NCBI RefSeq assembly: GCF_900104475.1
Contig: NZ_FNJR01000001.1
Location: 483,629 to 547,628 of the forward strand
Direction: 5' to 3'
DNA: 64,000 nucleotides
DNA from: Actinopolyspora xinjiangensis
GTDB lineage: Bacteria; Actinomycetota; Actinomycetes; Mycobacteriales; Pseudonocardiaceae
The position numbers and the translations under genes are program-made. The notes beneath the pieces were generated by a model. It made no database searches, had not been told where the DNA came from, and saw only the letters and a list, made by a program, of their open reading frames with translations. Positions within the stretch are counted from its first letter, which is position 1, and each line of letters begins with the position of its first letter. Below, in pieces: positions 42,109-50,588 of this stretch.

Positions 42109-43716
42109 GTGTCCGAACGCCACCACGCGGAACCGGACGCGATCGTGGTCGGAGCAGGCCTGGCCGGGCTCTACCAGCTGTACCGGCTGCGCGGGCTGGG
42201 CCTGCGGGTGCGGGTGTTCGAGAGCGGCTCCGACGTGGGCGGCACCTGGTACTGGAACCGCTACCCCGGCGCACGGTGCGACGTGGAGAGCATGTCCTAC
42301 TCCTACTCGTTCTCGCCCGAGCTGGAGCAGGAGTGGACGTGGACGGAGAAGTACGCCGCGCAGCCGGAGATCCTGCGCTACGTCGAGTACGTGGCCGAGC
42401 GCTTCGACCTGCGGCGCGACATCACGTTCGACACCCGCGTCACCGACGCCCACTACGACGAGCACGCGCGGCGTTGGCTGGTGCGCACCGACACCGGTGA
42501 GGCGGTGAGCGGGCGCTTCCTGGTGATGGCGACCGGCTGCCTGTCGGTGAGCAAACCTCCGGAGCTGCCGGGTATCGAGCGCTTCGCGGGACCGGTGCAC
42601 CACACCGCTCGCTGGCCGAGCGAGGGGGTAGACCTCACCGGGCAGCGGGTCGGCGTGATCGGCACCGGCTCCTCCGGCATCCAGGTGATCCCGGAACTGG
42701 CCGAACAGGCCGCCGAGCTGACGGTGTTCCAGCGCACCCCGAACTTCAGCATGCCCGCCTTCAACCGTCCGCTGCGCGAAGACGAGGTCACCGCGCGGAA
42801 GGCCGACTACCGGCGGTGGCGAGCGGCGCAGCGCGACTCGTACTCCGGCGTTCCCCGCGAACCCGCCGAACGTTCGGCGCTGGACGACCCGCCCGCACGG
42901 CGCGAGGAGACCTACCTGCGGGGATGGCGGGAAGGCAGCCTGTTCGGAATCCTGGGCAGCTACGCCGACATCCTCACCGACCGGGCCGCCAACGAGACCG
43001 CAGCCGAGTTCGTGCGCGCCAGGATCCGCGACAGGGTGCACGACCCCGAAACCGCCGAGACACTCTCCCCTCGCGAGTTCCCGATAGGAACCAAGCGTCC
43101 GTGCCTGGACACCGGCTACTACGAGACGTTCAACCGGGAGCACGTGCACCTGGTAGACCTGCGGACCACCCCGCTGACCGAAATCACCGCAGCCGGGGTG
43201 CGCACCTCGCGGCGGGAACACGAGCTGGACACCCTGGTGTTCGCCACCGGTTTCGACGCCATGACCGGCGCGCTGGAGGCGGTCGACATCCGGGGCAGGA
43301 ACGGCCTCGCACTGCGCGAGTACTGGTCGAGCGGGCCGAGGACCTACCTCGGGCTGGCCGTAGCTGGGTTCCCCAACCTGTTCACCGTGACCGGACCGAC
43401 CAGTCCTTCGGTGCTGAGCAACATGATCGTGTCCATCGAGCAGCACGTGGAGTGGATCACCGACTGCCTCACCCACATGAACTCGAAGGGGCTGACCGAG
43501 ATCGAGGCGACCGAGCGGGCCGAGCGGGAGTGGCTCGACCACGCGGCCGAGGTCGGGAAGGCCACGCTCTACCCCGAGGCCGACTCGTGGTACACCGGCG
43601 CCAACGTACCCGGCAAACCCCGCGTGCTGCTGGCCTATGTGGGCGGAGTCGCCGCGTACCGGCGGTGGTGCGAGCAGGTGGCCGCCAACGGGTACTCGGG
43701 TTTCTCGCTTCGCTAG
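42109..43716 (+). CDS. Flavin-dependent Baeyer-Villiger monooxygenase (cyclohexanone monooxygenase-like)
   Basis: 535 aa from GTG 42109 (GGGAGG upstream). FAD Rossmann motif IVVGAGLAGLYQLYRLRGLG, SDVGGTWYWNRYPGARCDVE (class signature) and, at about residues 159-170, FAGPVHHTARWP, which fits the F-x-G-x3-H-x3-W-P fingerprint of type I BVMOs. The NADPH motif is GVIGTGSSGIQVIPE, and VFATGFDAMTGAL closes the flavin site. It converts ketones to esters or lactones with O2 and NADPH. Forms an operon with the HSL-type hydrolase upstream. Confidence 0.93.
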   Translation: MSERHHAEPDAIVVGAGLAGLYQLYRLRGLGLRVRVFESGSDVGGTWYWNRYPGARCDVESMSYSYSFSPELEQEWTWTEKYAAQPEILRYVEYVAERFDLRRDITFDTRVTDAHYDEHARRWLVRTDTGEAVSGRFLVMATGCLSVSKPPELPGIERFAGPVHHTARWPSEGVDLTGQRVGVIGTGSSGIQVIPELAEQAAELTVFQRTPNFSMPAFNRPLREDEVTARKADYRRWRAAQRDSYSGVPREPAERSALDDPPARREETYLRGWREGSLFGILGSYADILTDRAANETAAEFVRARIRDRVHDPETAETLSPREFPIGTKRPCLDTGYYETFNREHVHLVDLRTTPLTEITAAGVRTSRREHELDTLVFATGFDAMTGALEAVDIRGRNGLALREYWSSGPRTYLGLAVAGFPNLFTVTGPTSPSVLSNMIVSIEQHVEWITDCLTHMNSKGLTEIEATERAEREWLDHAAEVGKATLYPEADSWYTGANVPGKPRVLLAYVGGVAAYRRWCEQVAANGYSGFSLR

Positions 43717-44029
43717 TGGATGTTCCGGAGTGGCTCGCGTGCGTGGTTACGTGGCGGAACCTCTGGTGCGGCTCTCGCTCCGGTCAGGCCCGACATCGAG
43801 TAGGTACTACACAACGTCGGGCCTTCCTCGCGAGAGCCGCACCCGAGAACCCACCGGTGGCCGGGCTGCGTGAGTGGTCGCAAGCGGCTGGTGCCGCTTG
43901 ACGTGGCCAGGTTCTTCGTTCCCTGCCGGACTGGGCGGGCACGAAACCCGCTGACCCACGTGCTCCTCGTTTCGACGGGCGATTCCGGAACGCGTCGACC
44001 AGCGGGCGACCTCGAGGTGCGGCGGGCTC
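43717..44029. terminator. Convergent intergenic region with nested hairpins
   Basis: The outer stem is a perfect 13-bp repeat (43765-43777 with 43831-43843). A perfect 9-bp inner stem (43786-43794 with 43816-43824) sits within it. A separate 6-bp stem is at 43882-43899. Probably a strong bidirectional terminator between the monooxygenase and the dehydratase genes. No gene in these 313 bp. Confidence 0.75.
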
Positions 44030-44971
44030 TCACACCAGATCGGTGGGATCGGTGTTGGCGCCGCACAGCACCACGGCGAGGCGCTCGCCCCGTTCAGGCT
44101 GGTATTCTCCGGCGAGCAACGCGGCCAGCGCGGCGGCCGTGCCGTGTTCCACGACGATCCGGTAGCGCTGCCACAGCCGCCGCCTGGCCGCGAGGATGTG
44201 CTCGTCGTCGACCAGCACCGAGCGCGCCCCCGTCCGCCCCGCCACCTCGTGGGCGATCTCGCCGATCCGGGTGGCGCCGAGCGAGTCCTTGGCGACGCCG
44301 GAGACGGCCACGTCGGTGGGACCGCCCTCGGCCAGCGCGGTGTGCAGCGTCGGGACGCCGGTCGGTTCCACCCCCACCACCCGCGCGTGGGATTCGAGCG
44401 CGGCGGCCACACCCGCCATCAGACCGCCGCCTCCGACGGCCAGCAGCACGGTGTCGAGTTCACCGCCGGTCTGCTCGAACAGTTCCGTGCCCAGCGTGCC
44501 GTTGCCCGCGCACATCTCCGGCTGGTCGTAGGCGTGGCAGAACGCGGCACCGTGCCGCTCGGCGTCCTCGACGGCCGCGCGGTAGGCCTCGGAGTACCGC
44601 TCGCCGACCGCGACGACCTCCGCCCCCAGTTCCCGCAGCTTCGCCCGCTTGAACGCCGGGGCGTTCTCCGGCACGTAGACGCGCGCGGGGATGCCGTACC
44701 GGGCGGCGGCATGGGCCACGGCCATGCCCGCGTTGCCGCCGGAGGCGGCCACCACCCCGGACTCACCGATCCCGCCTTCCTCCAGGGCCGAGACAACCCG
44801 GTTGAACGCGCCCCTGGCCTTGAACGAGCCGGTGTGCTGCAGCTGTTCGAGCTTGAGCCAGGTCCTCGCCGCCGCGGGGACCAGCTCCGAATCCAGCTCG
44901 AGGAGCGGGGTGCGCCGGACACTGCCCGAGATTCGTCGCCTTGCCGCGCTAACATCCGAATGAGTGATCAC
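44030..44971 (-). CDS. Threonine/serine dehydratase family, second copy
   Basis: 313 aa from GTG 44971 (GGAA upstream). PLP lysine in HTGSFKARGAFNRVVSALEE, Asn loop AASGGNAGMAVAHAAARYGI, glycine loop LAVGGGGLMAGVAAALE, and SVLVDDEHILAARRRLWQRY near the end. No ACT domain. It differs clearly from the copy at 2004-2981, so substrate preference may differ (threonine versus serine or a related beta-hydroxy amino acid). Confidence 0.87.
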   Translation of the reverse strand: MITHSDVSAARRRISGSVRRTPLLELDSELVPAAARTWLKLEQLQHTGSFKARGAFNRVVSALEEGGIGESGVVAASGGNAGMAVAHAAARYGIPARVYVPENAPAFKRAKLRELGAEVVAVGERYSEAYRAAVEDAERHGAAFCHAYDQPEMCAGNGTLGTELFEQTGGELDTVLLAVGGGGLMAGVAAALESHARVVGVEPTGVPTLHTALAEGGPTDVAVSGVAKDSLGATRIGEIAHEVAGRTGARSVLVDDEHILAARRRLWQRYRIVVEHGTAAALAALLAGEYQPERGERLAVVLCGANTDPTDLV

Positions 44972-45208
44972 GGTTCCAGCCTGCCTCGCGCTCCGGCGGC
45001 GCGAGGCAGCGGCCCGAGGAGCTCGGCGAACGGAACACGGGAACCGGACGAAACCACGGAACTCCCGCCTGGTCCCGGCCACAGGATGGCCAACCGCCCA
45101 TGCGGCATCTCCTCGACTCCTGTGCTGCTCCACGAGCTCCGCGCCATCCGAGGCGCACCCCGCCGCGGGAAGTGGATCGAACCGGCGAACTACACAGAAA
45201 GTGGATCA

Positions 45209-45703
45209 ATGCGTTTCGTGGACACCTTCGGATCGACCTGGGAAGCGAAACGGCAGTGGCTGCCGTGGCGGCGCAGGTTCCGTCTCCGGGACAGCTTGGG
45301 GCGCATGGGCTTCGTCGAGGGGATCAGTGAACTGCCCGACCTCGTCGTCGCACTGGCCTTCGCGGTGCTGATCATGCTCCCGATCCTGCTGGAGCTGGTG
45401 GTGCGGCTCGTGGTGCTGCCCTTCGTGCTGCCGCCGCGTCTGGTGGGAGCGATGAGCACTCCGGTGCGGATCCGCTGCCTCGACGAGAACCTCGCGACGG
45501 AGGGCCGGATATTCAGATTCTTCCAGAAGATATCGATCCCGGACGCCTGGGACATCCGGATCAGCGGTTTCCGCCGGGCCGGGAGGTTCCGCCGCGCGGC
45601 CGTGGAGCTGGTGACCGGACACGGTCGCGGCGCCGACCTCGAAGGGCTCGCCACCGCGCATCGGGGCCGAGCGGTAGCGGTCCCCGCACGGGAGGGGCGG
45701 TAG
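45209..45703 (+). CDS. Membrane protein of unknown function
   Basis: 164 aa from ATG 45209. The basic N-terminus (RQWLPWRRRFRLRDSLG) is followed by one long hydrophobic segment with two possible helices (LPDLVVALAFAVLIMLPILL, ELVVRLVVLPFVLPPRLVGA) and a soluble C-terminal domain (RIRCLDENLATEGRIFRFFQ). The frame is open far upstream, but this ATG is the first with coding-like sequence. No family recognised. Confidence 0.6.
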   Translation: MRFVDTFGSTWEAKRQWLPWRRRFRLRDSLGRMGFVEGISELPDLVVALAFAVLIMLPILLELVVRLVVLPFVLPPRLVGAMSTPVRIRCLDENLATEGRIFRFFQKISIPDAWDIRISGFRRAGRFRRAAVELVTGHGRGADLEGLATAHRGRAVAVPAREGR

Positions 45704-45759
45704 CGGAGACCCCGCTGCCGCCTCCGCACGGTGTTCGGCCCCCGCGATCGCCGATTCCG

Positions 45760-46290
45760 CTACTCGGGCGAAGTCGCGGCGTCCCGGTCGATCGGCCTCT
45801 CGAACAGGGTCACGGGAAACAGGCCGCGAACCGCGTGCCTGCCCACCTCCCGGAAACCGTGGGCGGCGTAGTAGGAGCGCAGCACGTCGTTGGACTCGGC
45901 GCAGTCGATCCGGAGGGTGTTCACCCCGGCGGCACGGCCGAGGTCGGCGGCGCTCTCCAGCAGGAAGGTGCCCATGCCGGTCCGGGCCATCGAGCGGTCG
46001 ACCATGAGCCCGTGGACGTAGACGGCGGGCGTGGTGTCCTCGCCCCAGAAGTCGGGGTCCGACCACAGCACCCGCATCCCCGCGACCACGCCGAGCTCCG
46101 GCAGTCGCACGCGGTGCCACTCCGCGCGCTCGATCTCGCTCACGATCCGGTCGAGCGTCACCTCACCGCGCGGCCACTGCTGAATCCCCTTCTCGTGCAG
46201 CCACTCCGCCAGCCGCTCACGGAGGCCGTGTATCTCGGTGGCCTCCTCGGGGACGGCCGCCTCCAACCGCCAGGTCCGCGTGTCGGTCAC
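45760..46290 (-). CDS. GNAT-family N-acetyltransferase
   Basis: 176 aa from GTG 46290. VYVHGLMVDRSMARTGMGTF is the beta4/alpha3 region with the acetyl-CoA loop, then LGRAAGVNTLRIDCAESNDV and YYAAHGFREVGRHAV complete the fold. The N-terminal half with EWLHEKGIQQWPRGEVTLDR is typical of GNATs of the streptothricin/phosphinothricin-like subset, but the substrate is unknown. Cytoplasmic and apparently monocistronic. Confidence 0.85.
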   Translation of the reverse strand: MTDTRTWRLEAAVPEEATEIHGLRERLAEWLHEKGIQQWPRGEVTLDRIVSEIERAEWHRVRLPELGVVAGMRVLWSDPDFWGEDTTPAVYVHGLMVDRSMARTGMGTFLLESAADLGRAAGVNTLRIDCAESNDVLRSYYAAHGFREVGRHAVRGLFPVTLFERPIDRDAATSPE

Positions 46291-46385
46291 GCGGGACAGC
46301 TTAGATGACTCCGCGCGGCACCCGGTTCCGCCACCCAGTCCGGTCCATAGTGGACTTCAAGGGTGTCCGCCGCGAGACTTCCCGC

Positions 46386-46558
46386 ATGACGAAGCCGCCC
46401 TTCCCGGAAGCCACCGAGCACCGCGAGTCGCGGACGGAGGTGTTCGTCGGCTACCTCGACCACCTCCGCTCGGCGCTGGTCGACAAGCCGCGGGGACTGC
46501 CGGAGGACGAACCGCGCTCCAGTCGACTGCCGTCCGGCTGGAGTCCGATCACGCTGAT
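46386..46558 (+). pseudogene. N-terminal fragment of a DinB/DUF664-family protein
   Basis: From ATG 46386: SRTEVFVGYLDHLRSALVDK, then RGLPEDEPRSSRLPSGWSPI. This is the first helix and the conserved R-L-P-S-G-W-S-P turn of mycothiol-dependent DinB-like proteins. Similarity stops at about 46556, exactly where the convergent oxidoreductase gene ends (46564), so the remaining 110 or so residues, including two of the metal His ligands, are lost. Confidence 0.75.
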
Positions 46559-46563
46559 GTCGG

Positions 46564-47601
46564 CTACGGCACCACGACGATCTTGCCGACGTAATCGCCC
46601 TCCCGGAAGCGCCGCCGCGCCCGGTGAATCTCGTCGAGCGAGTAGCTCTCCGCGACGCGCGGGCGCGGCCTGCCGGAACGAGCCGCCGCCACGAGCTCGG
46701 CGAAGTGCGCGCGCGTGTGCATCGAGGAGCCGATCAGGCTGAGGTTGTGCAGGTACAACCGGCGAAGGTCGAACTCGATCACCGCCCGCGCGATGGCCCC
46801 GGCGACGACACAGCGGCCGTCGTCGCGCAGCAGCGGCAGCAGACGCCCGAGCTGCGGGCCTCCCACGACGTCGGCCACGGCGTCCAACCCCTCCGGTGCG
46901 AAGTCCCCGATCCGCTCGGTGAGATCGGCGGACCCCCGAAGTGCCACTCGACGCGCCCCGGCCGCGCGGACCTCCTCTTCCTTGCCGCCGCTGGTGATGG
47001 CCAGTACCTCCGCCCCGCGCGCGGCGGCCAGCTGGACCACGGCCAGCCCCACCCCACCGGAGGCTCCGGTGACCAGAATCTTCTCCCCGCCGGTGACTCC
47101 GGCGCGTTCGAGCATGCCCATAGCGGTGCCGTAGGCGATCGGCAGCGCGGCCAGCTCCTCATCCGACAGCGGCGAGTCCGTCACGTCGTGGGCCTGCCGA
47201 TCGGCCACGAGCACGTACTCGGCGAAACCGCCGTCGTACTCGCTGCCCAGCAAACCGACCGGTGGGGCGTGGGGCCCTTCGTCCCGGTACTCGGCCGGAT
47301 CGACCAACACCCGGCGCCCGATCCGATCGCCGGGCACTCCGTCCCCGACCGATTCGACCACTCCCGCCACGTCACCGCCCTGGATCCGTGGGAACGAGAT
47401 CGGCCCGCGCCATCCCGCGAGAGCCTCCGGGTCACCGGGCAGACCGTAGGCGCCCTCCCTGGTCCAGATGTCGGTGTTGTTCAGGGCACCGGCACCGACC
47501 CGCACGAACAGCTGCCCGGGACCGGGCTCCGGTGTCGCCACGTCGTCGCGGTGTTCGAGCCTTTCCGGGCCACCGTGTCCCGTGAGCAGTACAGCGCGCA
47601 T
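46564..47601 (-). CDS. Zinc-independent quinone oxidoreductase / alcohol dehydrogenase-like (MDR family)
   Basis: 345 aa from ATG 47601 with a strong AAAAAGGAGG site. GroES-like half: PGQLFVRVGAGALNNTDIWT and FPRIQGGDVAGVVESVGDGV. Rossmann half: KILVTGASGGVGLAVVQLAA (NADPH motif). The catalytic and structural zinc cysteines are absent, as in quinone reductases. It probably reduces quinones or enones in the cytoplasm. An 18-bp perfect palindrome sits 18 bp before the start codon, so expression is likely under a TetR-type repressor. Confidence 0.88.
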   Translation of the reverse strand: MRAVLLTGHGGPERLEHRDDVATPEPGPGQLFVRVGAGALNNTDIWTREGAYGLPGDPEALAGWRGPISFPRIQGGDVAGVVESVGDGVPGDRIGRRVLVDPAEYRDEGPHAPPVGLLGSEYDGGFAEYVLVADRQAHDVTDSPLSDEELAALPIAYGTAMGMLERAGVTGGEKILVTGASGGVGLAVVQLAAARGAEVLAITSGGKEEEVRAAGARRVALRGSADLTERIGDFAPEGLDAVADVVGGPQLGRLLPLLRDDGRCVVAGAIARAVIEFDLRRLYLHNLSLIGSSMHTRAHFAELVAAARSGRPRPRVAESYSLDEIHRARRRFREGDYVGKIVVVP

Positions 47602-47619
47602 CGCACGCCTCCTTTTTGT

Positions 47620-47637
47620 GTAGACAGGTCTGTCTAC
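47620..47637. promoter_or_regulatory. 18-bp palindromic operator upstream of quinone oxidoreductase
   Basis: GTAGACAG-GT-CTGTCTAC, perfect 8-bp arms around a 2-bp centre. The dimensions fit a TetR/AcrR operator overlapping the promoter or 5' leader. No regulator gene is adjacent. Confidence 0.8.
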
Positions 47638-47748
47638 TACAGTGTGGCAGAAGCACCGCCGGGGCCGCACGCGGGTAGTCGTGAATCGGGGGTTCCCGGA
47701 CCGGCACGACCACGACCGGACGCCGGTACGCTCGAGCCGGTCGGCCGT

Positions 47749-48324
47749 TCAGCGCCCCCGCTTCGAGAGGGCGGGCGTGGCGAGCTCTTCGAGAACGAAC
47801 GCGGCGCGCTCCCGCGGATCGGCGCGGGGAAGCGTGACGAGCTCGTATCCGAGTCGGCCGTAGACCTCGACCATCATCTCGTGGGTACGTTCGGCCTCGG
47901 CGAGATCCTGCCGCCGTTGTTCGTCCCGCTCGAAGATCTCCGGCCAGGGCGCGGCGACGAAGACCCGACGGTGGTAGCGAAACTTCTCGGCCGCGGTGTG
48001 AACGTGCTCCGGAACCTCCACTCCGGCGAGTCGCAGGTATCCGACCACGTCGGGAACACCACGATCGAAGAGCACGAGGCCCCGCCGCTGTCTCGCCCAG
48101 TGGTGGGAACGCATCTCCCAGGAGAGCATCAGCTCGGCGAACAGCGCGCGATCGCCCCAGGGCAACGCGGAACCGCCGACAGCGGTCTGGTCACGGATCA
48201 CGGCGCGACCGGCCTCGGGCATGGTGGTCACCCCACGACGCGCGAGCTCGTCCGACAACGTGGTCTTGCCCGAACCGGGGCCGCCGGTCACCACGACGAA
48301 CCGGCCGGTGTCGTCCTCGGCCAC
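47749..48324 (-). CDS. AAA-type ATP-binding protein (AAA_28/kinase-like)
   Basis: 191 aa from GTG 48324 (GGAGG 8 nt upstream). Walker A FVVVTGGPGSGKTTLSDELA, Walker B-like GLVLFDRGVPDVVGYLRLAG and an R-rich lid FERDEQRRQDLAEAERTHEM. Small P-loop proteins of this type behave like nucleotide-kinase-fold phosphotransferases; the substrate is unknown. It is upstream of the oxidoreductase on the same strand, but a 147-bp gap with the palindrome suggests separate transcription. Confidence 0.82.
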   Translation of the reverse strand: MAEDDTGRFVVVTGGPGSGKTTLSDELARRGVTTMPEAGRAVIRDQTAVGGSALPWGDRALFAELMLSWEMRSHHWARQRRGLVLFDRGVPDVVGYLRLAGVEVPEHVHTAAEKFRYHRRVFVAAPWPEIFERDEQRRQDLAEAERTHEMMVEVYGRLGYELVTLPRADPRERAAFVLEELATPALSKRGR

Positions 48325-48543
48325 CGAAAAACCTCCCTCGTCATCGCGGAGACGTACGTGAAGAGCGGGGCGTGGGCGGGACGGCGCGCGGATGATGCCG
48401 ATGAAGATCATGGCGGCCGGACGGGGCGGGGCGATCGGGCTCGAAACCGCGCGGCGGGCGGAACCTCAGTCGCCGCGGCGAATCCCCGGTCATCGCGGAG
48501 AGGCGGCACGCGACGGACGGAGTCGCGGCGAGCGGCACCCACG

Positions 48544-48900
48544 CTACCGCGAGCGCACGGCGGCCAGCACGTCCGGGGTGACCGGGTCCCGGACGTCGTC
48601 GAACTCGCGGTGTCTGTCGAGGTACTCGGCCACGAACGGGCAGACCGCGACCGCCCGCATCCCCGACGCCCGCGTGGCACGCAGCGCGTCCGAGATCAGC
48701 CTGCTGCCCAGGCCGCGCCCGGCGAAGGCATCGTCGATCTCGGTGTGCACGAATATCCGCTGGTTCCCGCGATCCACGTACCGGGTGAACCCCGCCGTCG
48801 CACCGCCGAGGGTGATCTCGTAGCGGTGGGAGTGCGGCACATCGGTCACCGACACCTCGGACCGCGCGTCCTCGGCGTCGTCGTGCTGCTCCTCGGCCAT
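48544..48900 (-). CDS. Small GNAT-like acetyltransferase (YjdJ/NATD1 type)
   Basis: 118 aa from ATG 48900 (six codons inside a longer frame). EITLGGATAGFTRYVDRGNQ, FVHTEIDDAFAGRGLGSRLI (acetyl-CoA loop) and GMRAVAVCPFVAEYLDRHRE form the compact GNAT of the YjdJ/GTLF3B family, whose substrate is unknown. The size is typical of the family. Divergent from the pirin gene with about 65 bp between. Confidence 0.85.
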   Translation of the reverse strand: MAEEQHDDAEDARSEVSVTDVPHSHRYEITLGGATAGFTRYVDRGNQRIFVHTEIDDAFAGRGLGSRLISDALRATRASGMRAVAVCPFVAEYLDRHREFDDVRDPVTPDVLAAVRSR

Positions 48901-48965
48901 CCACCCACTATGCCGCACACTCGAAGGAAGGACTACCCGAGGCCACGAGGGAACGCGAGAGGACG

Positions 48966-49946
48966 ATGAGCAATCTGGAGACGGCTCCGCGGGAGCTGAC
49001 CTGCACCAGCGCCGACGATCGGGCGGGACGCGCGCGGGCGCTGCGTCCCCGCGAGGTGCCGCTGGGCGGACCGCGCGCGATGACGGTGCGCCGCACGCTG
49101 CCGCAACGGGCGCGGTCGCTGATCGGGGCCTGGTGCTTCGTGGACCACTACGGTCCCGACGACGTCTCCACGACCGGTGGCATGCGGGTACCCGGACATC
49201 CGCACACCGGGCTGCAGACCGTCTCCTGGCTGTTCAGCGGCGAGGTCGAGCACCGCGACACCCTCGGCACGCACGCCAGGGTGCGGCCCGGTGAGCTGAA
49301 CCTGATGACGGCCGGGTCCGGTATCGCCCACTCCGAACACTCCACACCGGACACACGTGTGCTGCACGGGACGCAGCTGTGGGTGGCGCTGCCCGAACGA
49401 CACCGCTTCACCGAACCCGCGTTCGACAACTACGCGCCGCCGGTCCTGGAACGGGACGGGGCCCGCGTGTCGGTGTTCCTGGGCAACCTGCTCGGCCGGA
49501 CCTCACCGGTGCCCACCTACACACCACTGCTCGGCGCCGAGATCACGCTGTCGGCCGGGCGGAGCCTGGACCTGGAGATCGATCCCGACTTCGAGCACGG
49601 TGTGCTCGTCGACACCGGCGAGGTGACCGTGGCAGGGATCGAGGCGAGCGCGGGCGAGCTGGTCTGCCAGGACACCGGTCCCGGACGACTCACGCTGCGG
49701 GCAGCGGACGAGCGGGCACGGGTGCTGCTGCTGGGAGGTCGACCGCTCGGCGAGCGGATCGTCATGTGGTGGAACTTCGTCGGACGCGGCCACGAGGAGA
49801 TCGCGGCCTACCGCGAGCGGTGGCGGCACGAACGCGAGCACCCGGACACCGGGCAGGACCGGCAGTACGGGGAGTTCCCCGCCCAGTGGACCGAAACCCT
49901 GCCCGCGCCGGAACTTCCCAACGCGCGGCTCAAACCCCGCGAGTGA
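48966..49946 (+). CDS. Pirin-family bicupin protein
   Basis: 326 aa from ATG 48966 (GAGAGGAC upstream). The N-terminal cupin carries the metal-ligand motif GHPHTGLQTVSWLFSGEVEH and LNLMTAGSGIAHSE (His/His/His/Glu set). The C-terminal half (AEITLSAGRSLDLEIDPDFE, WWNFVGRGHEEIA) matches the second pirin domain. Bacterial pirins include quercetinases and redox-linked regulators. Probably an iron-binding cytoplasmic protein; the specific role is unknown. Confidence 0.9.
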   Translation: MSNLETAPRELTCTSADDRAGRARALRPREVPLGGPRAMTVRRTLPQRARSLIGAWCFVDHYGPDDVSTTGGMRVPGHPHTGLQTVSWLFSGEVEHRDTLGTHARVRPGELNLMTAGSGIAHSEHSTPDTRVLHGTQLWVALPERHRFTEPAFDNYAPPVLERDGARVSVFLGNLLGRTSPVPTYTPLLGAEITLSAGRSLDLEIDPDFEHGVLVDTGEVTVAGIEASAGELVCQDTGPGRLTLRAADERARVLLLGGRPLGERIVMWWNFVGRGHEEIAAYRERWRHEREHPDTGQDRQYGEFPAQWTETLPAPELPNARLKPRE

Positions 49947-50000
49947 CCCGCCCCGCCGCGGTCGTGCACGGCTTTCCACCGGCCCGCTCGCGGCGGGTGG

Positions 50001-50435
50001 CTACGTGGTGCCGAAGTCGGGGAGGGTGATCGAACCGTCCGGGGCGATGGGGAAACCGGGGTTGTGGGCGATCTCCCAGGCGTGCCCGTCGAGATCGGTG
50101 AACACCCCGGCGTAACCGCCGTAGAACGTGTCGGCGGGTGGACGGGTCACCGTGGCTCCCGCCCGCTGTGCGGCCTCGACGACCTCGTCGACCTCGTGCT
50201 GGTGACGGACGTTGTGCGCGAGGCAGATCCCACCGAACCCGCCGTCGCCCTCACCGGCCAGACCGCTGTCGGCGGCGAGCTCTTCCCTGCCCCAGAGCGC
50301 GAAGGCCATGCAACCCGTCTGGAAGAACACGATCCCCTCCAGCGCCTGGCCTCGCCACCCCAAACTCTCGTAGAACTCCTTGGCCCGCGAGAGGTCGGCG
50401 ACACCGAGAGTGACAAGGCTGATCCGCTGTTCCAT
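50001..50435 (-). CDS. VOC-family (glyoxalase/bleomycin-resistance-like) protein
   Basis: 144 aa from ATG 50435. ISLVTLGVADLSRAKEFYES and LGWRGQALEGIVFFQTGCMA form the first beta-alpha-beta-beta-beta unit; RPPADTFYGGYAGVFTDLDG followed by HAWEIAHNPGF forms the second. The family binds a divalent metal and acts as lyase, dioxygenase or antibiotic-binding protein; the function here is not assignable. Monocistronic. Confidence 0.87.
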   Translation of the reverse strand: MEQRISLVTLGVADLSRAKEFYESLGWRGQALEGIVFFQTGCMAFALWGREELAADSGLAGEGDGGFGGICLAHNVRHQHEVDEVVEAAQRAGATVTRPPADTFYGGYAGVFTDLDGHAWEIAHNPGFPIAPDGSITLPDFGTT

Positions 50436-50588
50436 GCTGGCGAAACTACCGCGAAGCACCGACACTCGCCCGGCAACGGAGCTCTCCGCGAAGTCTGCCG
50501 CGCCGGGAACCGAGCCGGAGCGGACCTCGGGGGAAGCGAGCACTCTGACCACTGTCCGCCCTTTCCCGAGGTGCGGCGTGCGGCGCCG

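Noticed and set aside
43807-44029. Upstream extension of the convergent reading frame as a small gene
   Set aside because: The frame lies in a hairpin-rich intergenic region with no start or ribosome site.
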